A stretch of DNA of 64,000 nt from Henriciella mobilis (lineage in GTDB: Bacteria; Pseudomonadota; Alphaproteobacteria; Caulobacterales; Hyphomonadaceae), in contig NZ_QWFZ01000033.1 of assembly GCF_003576315.1 (NCBI RefSeq), positions 278,653 through 342,652 on the forward strand, written 5' to 3'. Shown here piece after piece: positions 42,940 through 53,082 of the stretch (positions within the stretch are counted from its first letter, which is position 1; every line of letters begins with the position of its first letter). Under the pieces are notes generated by a model. It worked only from the letters and a program-made list of their open reading frames with translations, had not been told where the DNA came from and searched no databases. The translations under genes and the position numbers were made by a program.

Positions 42940-45855
42940 ATGAAAACGGCTAAAAGCCTACGTCTCATTTTCCTTGCCAGCGCCGCGGTTCTCGCAATCG
43001 CCGGTTGTTCTGATACGGACATTTCCTCCCCCGGCGCAGCAGCGCCGCCGACTTCCCCTCCACCGCCGCCTCCGCCGCCCCCGCCGCCTGCTGCGTCCAC
43101 CATTGACCTGGTGCCAACTGCGGGCTGCCCGACCGGCACAAGCGAGACCACTTTCGCTGCGATCGCGTCGGAAGGCTTCTCCAGCATCGACGTTTGCGCA
43201 ATCGGTGATGCCGGTGCGACGACGACGACGATCACCAGCGACCTGACCATCCCCGCGAACACCACGGTTGCCGTACGCGGCGCGGTGTTTATCGGTGAAG
43301 ATGGCGGCACATCCGCCACGCTCACCCTCGAAGAAGGCGCCGTTCTTTATGGCGCGGCCGCTGCCGGGACCGGCGACGGCTCTGATGACTATGTCGTCAT
43401 CAGCCGCGGGTCGCAGCTTGTCGTTAACGGTACCGAGACCAACCCGGTCCGGATGACGGCGCGCGCAGCCATCAACGACGAGAACACCAGCTCCTCGATC
43501 ATCGAGGCCGGCACGAACGCCCAGTGGGGCGGTCTGATCATCAACGGCTTCGCGCCGATCAACGCCTGTATCGACGCGACGGCCGCTGGCGGCTCGGCCG
43601 GTTGTGAAAAATCCGGCGAAGGCGCCTCCGGCCTCTTCGGCGGCGACGATCCGACCGATTCTTCCGGTTCCATCGACTATCTGATCGTCGAGTATGCAGG
43701 CGCCCGCCTGACAAATGAAGACGAACTCAACGGCATCGCCTTCCAGGGTGTCGGTTCCGGGACGTCTGTCAGCCACGTCCAGGTCCACAACAATCTCGAC
43801 GACGGTATCGAATGGTTCGGCGGCACGGTCAGTGCGCAATACGTCGTCATCACCGGCGCGGGCGACGATTCGCTTGATTGGACCGACGGCTGGCAGGGTT
43901 CGCTGCAATACGCCGTCGTCAATTCGACGGTTCCGTCCTCTGGCGATCCGCGCGGCATCGAAGCTGATAACCGCGACGGCGATAACTCCAAGACGCCGAT
44001 CTCCAGCCCGAACCTCTCGAACTTCACGCTGATCGGTTCGGCCGGCAACCAGCAGGGCATCCTGCTGCGCCGCGGCACCCGCGGCAATGTCGTCAACGGC
44101 ATCGTGGCCGGTGGCTACACGCCGGGTCTCGATATCGACAACAGCTTCACCTACGAGAACCTCGCCAATGGCGACCTCGTGGTTGGCTCGCTGTTCATCG
44201 ACGCGGACGCAACGCTCGCATCCGACACAGACGACACCACGGATTTCGATCCGGCCACGGCAGGTGTCCAGACGCTGGCGACCTATGCTGCTGCCAACAA
44301 TATCGTCGGCGGCAACAACTCGCTTTCGGATCGCTACTTCCCGGGCGTCGAGGAGCTGGGTGTACCGGTCTTCGCGACCGCTGGTATCGGAAACCTCGTC
44401 GCAACGAGCTTCATCGGCGCGTTCAGCGACACCGAAACCGAAGCCAACAACTGGGCGAACTTCGCACTGCCGGGCACGCTCTTCCCGCCAGCTGACTGCC
44501 CGGTCGGCACGACCGAGAACGGTACGCTGGACGGCAAGCGTCTCTGCCAGATCCCGGGCGGTGCGCTGACCAGCGACATGACGCTCGCCAATGGCGATGA
44601 GCTGATCTACGAGCTGAACGGTACGGTCGTCGTCGGCGCGGACCTTGGTCCCGACCCGGCATCGCCGCTGGCCGGTGGCAACTCCGTCACGCTGACCATC
44701 GATCCGGGTGTCACCGTGGTTGCCGAAGGCAATGACGATTACCTGATCGTTGCTCGCGGCTCGCAACTCGTTGCAAACGGCACGGCAAGCGCGCCAGTCG
44801 TCTTCACGGCGAAGGGTGTCGTCGATGGTTCGGTCACCGCAACCGACAGCCTGAAAGGCGTCTGGGGCGGCCTGGTCATCAATGGCCGTGCGCCGATCAA
44901 TGCCTGTATCGACGCGTCCGCCACGGGCGGCACGGTCGGCTGTGAAAAGTCGGGCGAGGGCGCCTCTGGCCTCTTCGGCGGTGCGACCGCTGACGACAAT
45001 AGCGGCCGTCTTCGCTACACCCGCGTCCAGTATGCTGGCGTCCGCCTTACCAATGAGGACGAGCTTAACGGCATCGCCTTCCAAGGCGTCGGTTCGGGCA
45101 CGGATGTCAGCTATGTGCAGGTTGCCAACAACCTCGACGATGGCATCGAGTGGTTCGGCGGCACGGTCTCGGCCAGCAACATTGTCGTGACGGGCGTCGG
45201 CGACGACTCGATCGACTGGACGGATGGCTGGCAGGGCTCGCTGCAATATGCGATCGCCTATCCGGGCGTCGCTGGAACCGATGGCGGCATGTCTGGCGAC
45301 CCCCGCGGCATCGAGGCCGATAACCGCGATGGTGCCAACGACAAGACGCCGTTCTCGGCGCCCGACCTGTCGAACATCACGCTCATCAACTCCGGCGATC
45401 CGGCAACCCAGCAGGGCGTCCTGCTGCGCCGCGGCACGCAGGGCACGCTGGCGAACAGCATTGTTGCTGACTGGTCCACCGGTCTCGACGTCGACAGCGC
45501 GCAGACCTTCACGAACTTCACCAATGGTGACCTCGTGATCGCTTCGCTCTTCCTCGACAACAGCGCCAACTTCGCCACCGATGGCGACAATCCGGCGGAT
45601 GCGAGCCTCGGTGTTCCGGCCTTTGTGGCGGGCGACAACATCGTCACCGGCACGAAGTCGCTGTCGGGCTTCAGCTTCGTCAGTGGTGCGACCGGGGTTG
45701 TTCCGGGCACAGCCGAGGCTGGTGTTCCGGTCTACGACGTGACCGGTATCGGCAACCTGGTTCCGACAACCTATGTCGGCGCCGTCGAAGACGCGAATGA
45801 CGACTGGTTCCTCGGCTGGACGGTCGACCTCTCAGGCAATGCTACGAGCAACTAA
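42940..45855 (+). CDS. Large duplicated lipoprotein, likely outer-surface protein
   Basis: 971-aa lipoprotein: lipobox IAGC ending at Cys23, a polyproline run (about residues 39-50), then two homologous halves about 446 residues apart. Each half has a right-handed-helix-like pattern with WGGL(I/V)ING, APINACIDA, CEKSGEGASGLFGG, LTNEDELNGIAFQGVGSGT, NNLDDGIEWFGGTVSA and WTDGWQGSLQYA. The repeats are also clear at the DNA level (around 43560 and 44900). The pair with the following TonB receptor and the adjacent type II secretion operon suggests a secreted or surface-displayed lipoprotein, comparable with ElpS of Caulobacter, but this is only inferred. Start at 42940 with AAGGGGG upstream. Confidence 0.83.
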   Translation: MKTAKSLRLIFLASAAVLAIAGCSDTDISSPGAAAPPTSPPPPPPPPPPPAASTIDLVPTAGCPTGTSETTFAAIASEGFSSIDVCAIGDAGATTTTITSDLTIPANTTVAVRGAVFIGEDGGTSATLTLEEGAVLYGAAAAGTGDGSDDYVVISRGSQLVVNGTETNPVRMTARAAINDENTSSSIIEAGTNAQWGGLIINGFAPINACIDATAAGGSAGCEKSGEGASGLFGGDDPTDSSGSIDYLIVEYAGARLTNEDELNGIAFQGVGSGTSVSHVQVHNNLDDGIEWFGGTVSAQYVVITGAGDDSLDWTDGWQGSLQYAVVNSTVPSSGDPRGIEADNRDGDNSKTPISSPNLSNFTLIGSAGNQQGILLRRGTRGNVVNGIVAGGYTPGLDIDNSFTYENLANGDLVVGSLFIDADATLASDTDDTTDFDPATAGVQTLATYAAANNIVGGNNSLSDRYFPGVEELGVPVFATAGIGNLVATSFIGAFSDTETEANNWANFALPGTLFPPADCPVGTTENGTLDGKRLCQIPGGALTSDMTLANGDELIYELNGTVVVGADLGPDPASPLAGGNSVTLTIDPGVTVVAEGNDDYLIVARGSQLVANGTASAPVVFTAKGVVDGSVTATDSLKGVWGGLVINGRAPINACIDASATGGTVGCEKSGEGASGLFGGATADDNSGRLRYTRVQYAGVRLTNEDELNGIAFQGVGSGTDVSYVQVANNLDDGIEWFGGTVSASNIVVTGVGDDSIDWTDGWQGSLQYAIAYPGVAGTDGGMSGDPRGIEADNRDGANDKTPFSAPDLSNITLINSGDPATQQGVLLRRGTQGTLANSIVADWSTGLDVDSAQTFTNFTNGDLVIASLFLDNSANFATDGDNPADASLGVPAFVAGDNIVTGTKSLSGFSFVSGATGVVPGTAEAGVPVYDVTGIGNLVPTTYVGAVEDANDDWFLGWTVDLSGNATSN

Positions 45856-45873
45856 AACCTGTTGAATAACCGG

Positions 45874-45904
45874 GGCAGAGCGGTCCGGAAACGGTCGCTC
45901 TGCC
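45874..45904 (+). terminator. Intercistronic stem-loop between lipoprotein and TonB receptor genes
   Basis: 9-bp stem (45874-45882 with 45896-45904), 13-nt loop. No U-tract; more likely an mRNA stability or ratio element than a full terminator. Confidence 0.4.
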
Positions 45905-45963
45905 TCATCGCATTCTCGGATATCTCACAGAGGAGGAAACTCCTCTCCTCCCAGGGGGAACCC

Positions 45964-48636
45964 ATGTTGAAACCTTCCACCTACTTCCGTCTGGCGCTGC
46001 TGACAGGTGCTTCACTTGTCTGCATGTCCAGCCTGGCCGTCAGCCAGGAAACCGAAGAGTCGCAGGAAGAACTGCGCCAGCAGAGCGTCGTTGTTCGCGG
46101 CCAGTTCATTCCGGACGAAAAGCGCTCGACCTCTGAGGTCTCAAGCCTCATCGACGCGAGCGACTTCCAGGTCTCCGGCGACACCGATGCCGCTGCGGCT
46201 CTTGCGCGCGTGGCGGGTATCTCGACCGCCGACAATCGTTTCGTCTATGTCCGCGGCCTCAATGAGCGCTATTCCAGCGCGACGCTGAACGGATCGCCAC
46301 TGCCGAGCCCCGAGCCGCTGCGCCGGGTCGCCCCGCTCGATCTCTTCCCGACCTCTGTCCTGCGCAGCATCCTCGTGCAGAAGACCTTCTCGCCCAACCT
46401 TCCGGGCGAGTTCGGCGGCGGCCTGGTCGATATCCGCACCAAGACCGTGCCTGACGAAGCCTTTTTCGAGGTGTCGGCCTCTGTCAGCGGCAATACGCAG
46501 ACGACCTTTCAGGACGGCCTGCTCTATGACGGTGGCGATCTCGATTTCCTCGGCTTCTCCGACAATACCCGCACCATGCCGGACATTCCGGAGACGGGTG
46601 TGGACGCCAACTTCGCGCGTTCACTGACCAACAATTCCGGCCTCCTGATCATCCAGGAAGGCATCGTGCCGGCCAATATCGGCCTCAGTGCGACAGGCGG
46701 CCAGCGCTATGACATCAATCAGGACATTTCGATGGGCCTGCTGGGGGCTGTGTCCTATTCCAATGACTGGACCACGAAAGAGGGCACGCGCGGTTTTGCC
46801 GACAATAATGGCGATGGCCTGTCCGCCCGGTTCGAGAACGAGCTCTACTCGACCGAGAACTCTGTCGGCCTGAATGGCTTTGCAACGGTCGGTTTCGACC
46901 TGTTCGACAATCACGAAATCCGCGGCACGGCGCTGATCGCCCGCTCCAGCGACAAGAGAGCACGGACCGTCCAGGGCATCGACTTTGACGACAACTTCGA
47001 GCGCGATGACAATATCGAATGGTTCGAGCGCCAGCTGTGGACGACCCAGATTTCTGGCGAGCACTTCTTCCCGTCGCTGATGGACCTGAAGGTCGAGTGG
47101 CGGGCGTCCTATTCCGAAGCCCTTCGGGATGCACCCTACCAGTTCTCGATCCTCTACCAGGACTCCGGTAATGGCCTGCAGACGCTCGCGAACTCAGCCG
47201 ATACGACCTTCACCTTCAGCCGGATCGATGATGATTCCACCGATCTCGGCATCGACTTCGAGCTGCCGCTCGAACGGGGCAGTGACTGCTATCTCTTCTG
47301 CGAAACGGACCTGAAAGCCGGTTACGCCTATGTCGAGAATGACCGGTCTGCGACCTCGCGTATCTTCGCGATCGAAGGCGTCCCGGTCTCCAGCACACGG
47401 ATCGACTATCTGTTCGCCAACCTGTTTGCGACCGACCAGCTCGGCGCAAGTTCGATTGGCGGCGCCACCTTCCCGGAAAAATATATCGCCACGCTCGAAG
47501 TCGACGCGCTCTATGCCGGCTTCGACACCCAGATCACGCCATTCCTGCGCGGTGCGATCGGTGCGCGGTATGAGCGGGCGATCGAGGCGGTCGACACCAT
47601 GTCGATCGGCGCAGATCCGGCCCTCAATTATGTCGAAGCTTGCGTCGACCGTGAGCCGGATGGCAGCTGCGACTATGAGTACGATATCCTGCCGGCGGCG
47701 ACGATCACCTGGAACCCGTTCGATGACCTTCAGGTGCGTGGTGGCTATTCCGAAACCGTGACCCGCCCACAATTCCGCGAGCTGGCGCCGACGGAATTCC
47801 TCAACACCGAGACGGACGTGAATTTCCTCGGCAACCCGTTCCTGATCAATGCGTCGATCAAGAACTATGACGTGCGGGCCGAGTACTATTTCGGCCGCGA
47901 CCAGTTCATCACGTTCGGCCTGTTCTACAAGGACATGGAACGCCCGATCGAGGAGATCAACCAGCGCACCGGCGACACGCCGAAGACGACCTTCATCAAC
48001 GTGCCGAGCGCCGAGTTGTATGGTCTCGAGGTGGAGTATGAGCAGATCCTGCCGCTGTTCGATGTGCTCGGCCTCGACTTCTTCCGCGATCGGGACCTGA
48101 CGGTGAAGGCCAACTATACCTGGTCCGACTCCGAAGTGACGGCCGGGCGTAGCCCGTCAGATCTCGGCCTGACGACAGCGCAGTTCTGTGCTCAGTATGC
48201 TGACGAGTGTGTCGTTACGAACCAGACGCCGCTCAATCCGGAACCGTTCCTGCTGCCGGCTGCCGGCCTCATCGAAGGGGGGCGCCGCCTGCAGGGCCAA
48301 TCGGAGCACCTGTTCAATCTTCAGCTTGTTTACACGGACGAGATGAAGGGGACGGAGGCCAACCTTCTCGTAAACTATGCGAGCGAGCGGATCCGTTCGG
48401 GTGAAGCGCTTGCACTGAATATCCCCGCCATCCTTGAAGAGCCGCCGATTTCGCTCGATTTCGTGCTCAACCAGGCCTTCGAACTGGCTGGGGGCGATTA
48501 TGAGTTCAGCTTCAAGGTACAGAACCTGCTTGGCGACGAGTACGAAGCCTACCAGGCGCGCGGTGGCGACCGGGTGGACGTCGATGTCTATGACATTGGC
48601 ACGTCCATCTCGTTCGGCCTGAAGCGCCGCTTTTAG
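45964..48636 (+). CDS. TonB-dependent receptor (large-barrel, cluster partner of lipoprotein)
   Basis: 890-aa outer-membrane receptor. Signal peptide about residues 1-26 (cut after AVS), plug domain with VSGDTDAAAALARVAGI, FVYVRGLNERYSSATLNGS, LPSPEPLRRVAPLDLFPTSV and FSPNLPGEFGGGLVDIRTK, then a barrel that ends ISFGLKRRF with terminal Phe. This class (plug with long conserved VRGLNERY segment) differs from the receptor at 38017. ATG 45964 has AGGGGGA upstream. It follows the duplicated lipoprotein after about 108 bp and precedes the type II operon, separated by two GNRA-type hairpins. Confidence 0.92.
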   Translation: MLKPSTYFRLALLTGASLVCMSSLAVSQETEESQEELRQQSVVVRGQFIPDEKRSTSEVSSLIDASDFQVSGDTDAAAALARVAGISTADNRFVYVRGLNERYSSATLNGSPLPSPEPLRRVAPLDLFPTSVLRSILVQKTFSPNLPGEFGGGLVDIRTKTVPDEAFFEVSASVSGNTQTTFQDGLLYDGGDLDFLGFSDNTRTMPDIPETGVDANFARSLTNNSGLLIIQEGIVPANIGLSATGGQRYDINQDISMGLLGAVSYSNDWTTKEGTRGFADNNGDGLSARFENELYSTENSVGLNGFATVGFDLFDNHEIRGTALIARSSDKRARTVQGIDFDDNFERDDNIEWFERQLWTTQISGEHFFPSLMDLKVEWRASYSEALRDAPYQFSILYQDSGNGLQTLANSADTTFTFSRIDDDSTDLGIDFELPLERGSDCYLFCETDLKAGYAYVENDRSATSRIFAIEGVPVSSTRIDYLFANLFATDQLGASSIGGATFPEKYIATLEVDALYAGFDTQITPFLRGAIGARYERAIEAVDTMSIGADPALNYVEACVDREPDGSCDYEYDILPAATITWNPFDDLQVRGGYSETVTRPQFRELAPTEFLNTETDVNFLGNPFLINASIKNYDVRAEYYFGRDQFITFGLFYKDMERPIEEINQRTGDTPKTTFINVPSAELYGLEVEYEQILPLFDVLGLDFFRDRDLTVKANYTWSDSEVTAGRSPSDLGLTTAQFCAQYADECVVTNQTPLNPEPFLLPAAGLIEGGRRLQGQSEHLFNLQLVYTDEMKGTEANLLVNYASERIRSGEALALNIPAILEEPPISLDFVLNQAFELAGGDYEFSFKVQNLLGDEYEAYQARGGDRVDVDVYDIGTSISFGLKRRF

Positions 48637-48650
48637 GATGACCTGTAGCG

Positions 48651-48714
48651 GGCGGTCGCGAGACCGCCTGTTCTGGCCTAGTATGTAGCGTTGAGGGCGG
48701 GGTGACCCGCCCTC
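48651..48714 (+). terminator. Two consecutive GC stem-loops after the TonB receptor gene
   Basis: Stem 1: 48651-48657/48662-48668 with loop GCGA. Stem 2: 48693-48701/48706-48714 with loop GTGA. Both loops are GNRA-type. They separate the receptor from the type II secretion operon; read-through seems reduced but not excluded. Confidence 0.6.
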
Positions 48715-48738
48715 GTTCATTCTGTCCCGTCAGAGGGC

Positions 48739-49602
48739 ATGAGGAAAAAGATGAGGGTGATGGACCCAAGGCTCGTTGAAACAGCCAGGACCGGCGCGAT
48801 GCTGGTGCTGCTGGTTCTGCTTGCCTGGTTGGTGGCCCGGATCGCCTGGCTGCTGATTGCGCCCACTGATGCCGTATCGACGCTGACGCCGCGCGCCCTG
48901 CCAACGCCGGTCTCGCAGACCAGCGGGCAGGCCGTGCGTGCCGATCTCAGCCTGCTCATGAAGGCCAACCCGTTTTCCGCCAGCGAAAGCACGGCGCCTG
49001 CGATCGAGGACGCGCCGGAAACCGACCTTAATCTGAAGCTGGTCGCCCTGTTCATGTCGAGCGGGGAGGATGGGGTCTCGTCCGCCACAATTACAACCCC
49101 GGACAACAAGACGACCCGTTATGAGCCCGGTGATGAAGTCCTGCCGGGCGTGGTGCTGGAACGTGTCCTGGCCGACCGAGCAATCATTTCGCGCGATGGC
49201 CGCGATGAGACGATCATGCGCAGCGGCCGCGATGCGGGCCTTAGCGTGATTGAGGACCGCGACGACCTTCGCACGGAAGGCGGCATTGTCGAGGCGGCAA
49301 GCCCTCCAGTGTTCGCCCCCGGCGTGTCTGCGCGCACGCTGCTGGCAGGTCTCGAAATTGCGCCTGAGGTCGAGAATGGCGAGGTTCGCGCCTTCGTCGT
49401 CGGGCCTCAGGGAAACAGTCGTCTGATGGGCGCAGCTGGTCTGGCGCCCGGCGACCGCCTGGTCAGCGTCAATGGAAACGGGGTAGCGAGGATTGATGTC
49501 GCCAGCCTCGCGGACGAACTCGCCAGCGGCGGTGTCGCCAGAGTCGGTCTGGTTCGTGCAGGTACGTCCCGGTCGATTGATATTCGCGTCGAGGAGGAGT
49601 GA
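48739..49602 (+). CDS. gspC: Type II secretion protein GspC
   Basis: 287-aa inner-membrane protein. One N-terminal TM helix (about residues 15-40), a homology region (about 75-140: LNLKLVALFMSSGEDGVSSATI, then YEPGDEVLPGVVLERVLADRAIISRDGR) and a C-terminal PDZ-like domain (about 190-287, GLAPGDRLVSVNGN). It links the inner-membrane platform to the secretin. First gene of the gsp operon. Starts at 48739 or 48751; both have AG-rich upstream DNA. Confidence 0.88.
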   Translation: MRKKMRVMDPRLVETARTGAMLVLLVLLAWLVARIAWLLIAPTDAVSTLTPRALPTPVSQTSGQAVRADLSLLMKANPFSASESTAPAIEDAPETDLNLKLVALFMSSGEDGVSSATITTPDNKTTRYEPGDEVLPGVVLERVLADRAIISRDGRDETIMRSGRDAGLSVIEDRDDLRTEGGIVEAASPPVFAPGVSARTLLAGLEIAPEVENGEVRAFVVGPQGNSRLMGAAGLAPGDRLVSVNGNGVARIDVASLADELASGGVARVGLVRAGTSRSIDIRVEEE

Positions 49603-49610
49603 TACAGCTC

Positions 49611-51551
49611 ATGAAGAAAATCGTGATCGCGCTCTCGGCGCTTGCGTTGGCCGGACAGGCCGCCCAGGCAGAAATGCAGTCGCCTCAATCGGCGCGCCAT
49701 GTACTCAGCCTCGACAATGTTGAGATCACGTCGCTCATCGACGATGTCTCGATCATCACGGGCTACACCTTCATTCTGCACCCGGATGTCGCGCGCACCC
49801 GTGTGACGGTGCTTTCACAGGCGCCTATGACGACCGACGAGGTCTTCCAGGTCTTCCTGTCGACGCTTCGCGTTCACGGCTTTGCAGCGATCCCGGCCGG
49901 CAAGGGCGTTTACCGCGTTGTGCCTGAACAGCTGGCCGTGGGCGAAGCGGGAGGCGCGAACACGGGGCCGAACACCTTCATCACGCAGGTCTTCAGCCTT
50001 GAGACGTTCGGGGCGGTCGAAGCTGCTCAGATGGTAAAGCCACTGGTGGATGCGCAGGGGCAGGTGGTCGCGAACGCGCGCTCCAATTCGCTCGTTGTTG
50101 TCGACTATGCCTCGAACATGCCGCGTATCCGCGACGTCATCCAGACGCTCGATCAGGATGACCGTACCGATGTGCGCACACTGGCATTGAAGAGCGTGCC
50201 ATCGCGCGAGATGGCGCAGCTGCTGACCGACCTGCTGGGTACGCGAAACGGAAACCCGGTGGACAATTTTGAAGTGACGTCGTCCCCAACCAGCAATTCG
50301 GTTGTCATCCGCGGCGATGGTGCGCTTGTCGAGCGTGCCCTGAGTGTTGCCTCTGAACTCGATCGTGCCGAGCCGACGCGCGATAATCTGCGGGTCATCC
50401 AGCTCAACAATTCCAAGGCGGAGGAGATCGTCCCCATCCTGGAAAAACTGGCTGCGACAATGGCCGACCAGCAGGGACCGGCGGACACAGGCACACCGCG
50501 GGCGACGATTGCGCACCATCCGGAAACGAACTCGCTCATCATCAGCGCAACGCCTGATACGCTGATGTCGATGGAGCGTGTCGTTGAAGCCCTGGACAAG
50601 CGCCGGGCCCAGGTCCTTGTCGAGGCCATCATCGTGGAGATGTCCGACGATACGGCGCGCGAACTTGGTGTGCAGTTTCTGCTGTCCGGCACCGGCGATT
50701 CAACTACGCCGTTTGCGACGACGAACTTCTCACGGTCTGCGCCGAACCTGCTGGCACTTGCGGGCGCTCTGATCACGGATGGTGACCTGCCGGGCGGTTC
50801 GAACGGTAGTCCGTTCACGGATGCGGCGCTGAGTTCGCTGCTCGGCGTTAACGGCGCGCTGCTCGGTGTGGGCGGTCAGAGCGGCGATACGCTGTTCGGC
50901 GCCGTCATTACTGCCGTGGAGCAGGACACGAATTCCCGCGTTCTTTCCAAGCCATTCAACATGACACTGGACAATGGCACGTCATCGCTGCTCGTTGGCC
51001 AGAATGTCCCGCTGACGTCCGGCGAAGTGCTGGGCTCGGCCAATACCAACCCGTTCCGAACCGTGCAGCGCGAGGAAGTCGGCGTCAAACTGGAAGTGAC
51101 CCCGCGCATTTCGTCCGATAATACGATCCGGCTGGATATCTTCCAGGAGGTGTCGAGCGTCTTTGGGGCCGTTGGCAACACGTCGCCGGACCTTATCCTG
51201 AGCACGCGGAACATCTCGACCAGCGTCCTGGCCGACGACGGTGAAATCATCGTACTTGGCGGCCTGATCGAGCAGACGGAATCGACGCAGAATTCGAAGG
51301 TGCCGATCCTTGGTGACATCCCTGTGGCCGGTAATCTGTTCAAATCGGAAGGAAAGGGCGGCACACGGACAAATCTGATGGTGTTTATCAAGCCGACAAT
51401 CGTCCGGGATCGCGAGGATGCGTCGCGCGTAACGGCGCGCAGCTACAATTACATTCGCGCACAGGAGATCATGCGCGGAGAGGATGTCGATGTTTCGATC
51501 GACGAGTTTCTCGGCGAAGTCCTGGGTGCGCCCGTGCTGGATGAGGAGTAA
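49611..51551 (+). CDS. gspD: Type II secretion secretin GspD
   Basis: 646-aa outer-membrane secretin. Signal peptide about residues 1-21, then N0 to N3 domains (for example LDNVEITSLIDDVSIITGYTF and VTVLSQAPMTTDEVFQVFLSTL) and the secretin core (about 400-610: NSRVLSKPFNMTLDNGTSSLLVGQNVPL, VGVKLEVTPRI, ILVLGGLIEQTE). No S-domain is obvious. ATG 49611 is chosen; a GTG at 49599 overlaps the gspC stop. Second gene of the operon. Confidence 0.93.
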   Translation: MKKIVIALSALALAGQAAQAEMQSPQSARHVLSLDNVEITSLIDDVSIITGYTFILHPDVARTRVTVLSQAPMTTDEVFQVFLSTLRVHGFAAIPAGKGVYRVVPEQLAVGEAGGANTGPNTFITQVFSLETFGAVEAAQMVKPLVDAQGQVVANARSNSLVVVDYASNMPRIRDVIQTLDQDDRTDVRTLALKSVPSREMAQLLTDLLGTRNGNPVDNFEVTSSPTSNSVVIRGDGALVERALSVASELDRAEPTRDNLRVIQLNNSKAEEIVPILEKLAATMADQQGPADTGTPRATIAHHPETNSLIISATPDTLMSMERVVEALDKRRAQVLVEAIIVEMSDDTARELGVQFLLSGTGDSTTPFATTNFSRSAPNLLALAGALITDGDLPGGSNGSPFTDAALSSLLGVNGALLGVGGQSGDTLFGAVITAVEQDTNSRVLSKPFNMTLDNGTSSLLVGQNVPLTSGEVLGSANTNPFRTVQREEVGVKLEVTPRISSDNTIRLDIFQEVSSVFGAVGNTSPDLILSTRNISTSVLADDGEIIVLGGLIEQTESTQNSKVPILGDIPVAGNLFKSEGKGGTRTNLMVFIKPTIVRDREDASRVTARSYNYIRAQEIMRGEDVDVSIDEFLGEVLGAPVLDEE

Positions 51552-51589
51552 GCTGGTAGGCTGACGTGCCTTCGGCGTAAGATGTAATC

Positions 51590-53080
51590 ATGAGTGAGGC
51601 CGAGACCAGACCGCTGCTGACCTATGCCTTTGCCCGCGACAAGGGACTGGTGGTCCTGTCGCAGGAGGATGGTGCTGTCGCGCTTGGCGTGCGGGCAGGC
51701 GCCGACCCGATCGCTATCCTTGAAGCGCGCCGCGCCATCGGCCGGCCTTTGCGGTTCCAGCATCTTGACGCCACGCGCTTCGAGCGCGCCCTGTCCGAAC
51801 ACTATGCGCGTGCGGCGATTGACGGTGGTGAGACCGAAGCCGCCATGGATGGCGCTGGCGACCTCATGTCGCTCATTGACGATATCCCGCAGACCGCTGA
51901 CCTTCTTGATGGGGATGATGATGCCCCGGTTGTCCGCCTGATCAACGGTCTCATTTACGAGGCTGTGAAGCGCCGCGCCTCGGACATCCATATCGAGCCG
52001 CATGAGGACAATCTGTCCGTCCGTTACCGGATCGATGGCGTTCTGCAGGAAGTGCTGACGCCGTCGCGGCGGCTGGCGGCGCCCTTGACCAGTCGGGTCA
52101 AGGTCATGGCGCGCCTGGATATTGCCGAGAAGCGGGTGCCGCAGGATGGCCGCATATCACTGTCCATCGGCGGGCGCTCCATCGATGTACGGGTTTCGAC
52201 ACTGCCTTCGCGCTATGGCGAGCGGGTCACGATGCGCCTGCTGGATACCCGCAATGCGCTGCTCGGCCTTGATGAGCTCGGCATGGATGAGGACACGCTG
52301 GCTCGCTTCCGTTCTGTGCTCGCACAACCGAACGGGATTACCCTCGTCACGGGGCCGACCGGGTCCGGCAAGACGACAACGCTTTATTCGGCGCTGTCGG
52401 TGCTGAACAATGGCCAGCGCAATGTCATGACGCTGGAAGACCCGATCGAGTATGGCCTGGAGGGGATCAGCCAGACCCAGATGCACCACAAGGTCGGCCT
52501 GACCTTTGCCGCCACGCTACGTGCGATCCTGCGCCATGACCCCGATGTCGTCATGGTCGGCGAGATCCGCGACCTTGAGACCGCCAAGGTCGCGTTCGAA
52601 TTCGCCTCGACCGGGCGCCCGGTCCTCTCGACCGTTCACACCAACAGCGCCGCGGGCGCCATTCAGCGCCTGCGCGACATGGGTATCGAGCCCTATGTGC
52701 TCGCCGCCACGATGCGCGCCGTGCTCGCCCAGCGCCTGGTTCGAAAGCTTTGCGATCACTGCAAGGAGCCGCATGAGGCAAGCGCGGACGAAAAGCAGAT
52801 GTTCGGCTTGCCGGCTGACCAGCACTACGATTTCTACCGCCCGCGCGGCTGCATGTCCTGCGCACAGACCGGCTATGAAGGCCGGCTTGGCGTCTACGAA
52901 CTGCTCCTCGTCGACCAGGAGGTGCGTCAGCTGATCCGGGACGATGTCTCCGACGATGAACTGGAAGCGCGCGCCTTCAGGGACCACGACACACTGTTCC
53001 GCAATGCCCGCCGATACGTCGTCTCCGGCCAGACCAGCGTCGAGGAAGTCCTGCGCGTCTGCCGCAAGGATGAGGACTAG
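51590..53080 (+). CDS. gspE: Type II secretion ATPase GspE
   Basis: 496-aa cytoplasmic ATPase. Visible: Walker A GPTGSGKT at 255-262, Asp box ILRHDPDVVMVGEIRD (313-328), His box region LSTVHTNSA and a zinc motif with C388, C391, C421 and C424 (CDHC and CMSC). The N-terminal domain (about 1-110) is short compared with Vibrio EpsE. It follows gspD by 38 bp and precedes gspF by 2 bp. Confidence 0.95.
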   Translation: MSEAETRPLLTYAFARDKGLVVLSQEDGAVALGVRAGADPIAILEARRAIGRPLRFQHLDATRFERALSEHYARAAIDGGETEAAMDGAGDLMSLIDDIPQTADLLDGDDDAPVVRLINGLIYEAVKRRASDIHIEPHEDNLSVRYRIDGVLQEVLTPSRRLAAPLTSRVKVMARLDIAEKRVPQDGRISLSIGGRSIDVRVSTLPSRYGERVTMRLLDTRNALLGLDELGMDEDTLARFRSVLAQPNGITLVTGPTGSGKTTTLYSALSVLNNGQRNVMTLEDPIEYGLEGISQTQMHHKVGLTFAATLRAILRHDPDVVMVGEIRDLETAKVAFEFASTGRPVLSTVHTNSAAGAIQRLRDMGIEPYVLAATMRAVLAQRLVRKLCDHCKEPHEASADEKQMFGLPADQHYDFYRPRGCMSCAQTGYEGRLGVYELLLVDQEVRQLIRDDVSDDELEARAFRDHDTLFRNARRYVVSGQTSVEEVLRVCRKDED

Positions 53081-53082
53081 AG

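Noticed and set aside
42958..45246. 762-codon open frame on the minus strand over the large lipoprotein
   Set aside because: Antisense shadow produced by GC-rich codon use in the repeated lipoprotein; the product is Arg/Val/Ala-rich without motifs.
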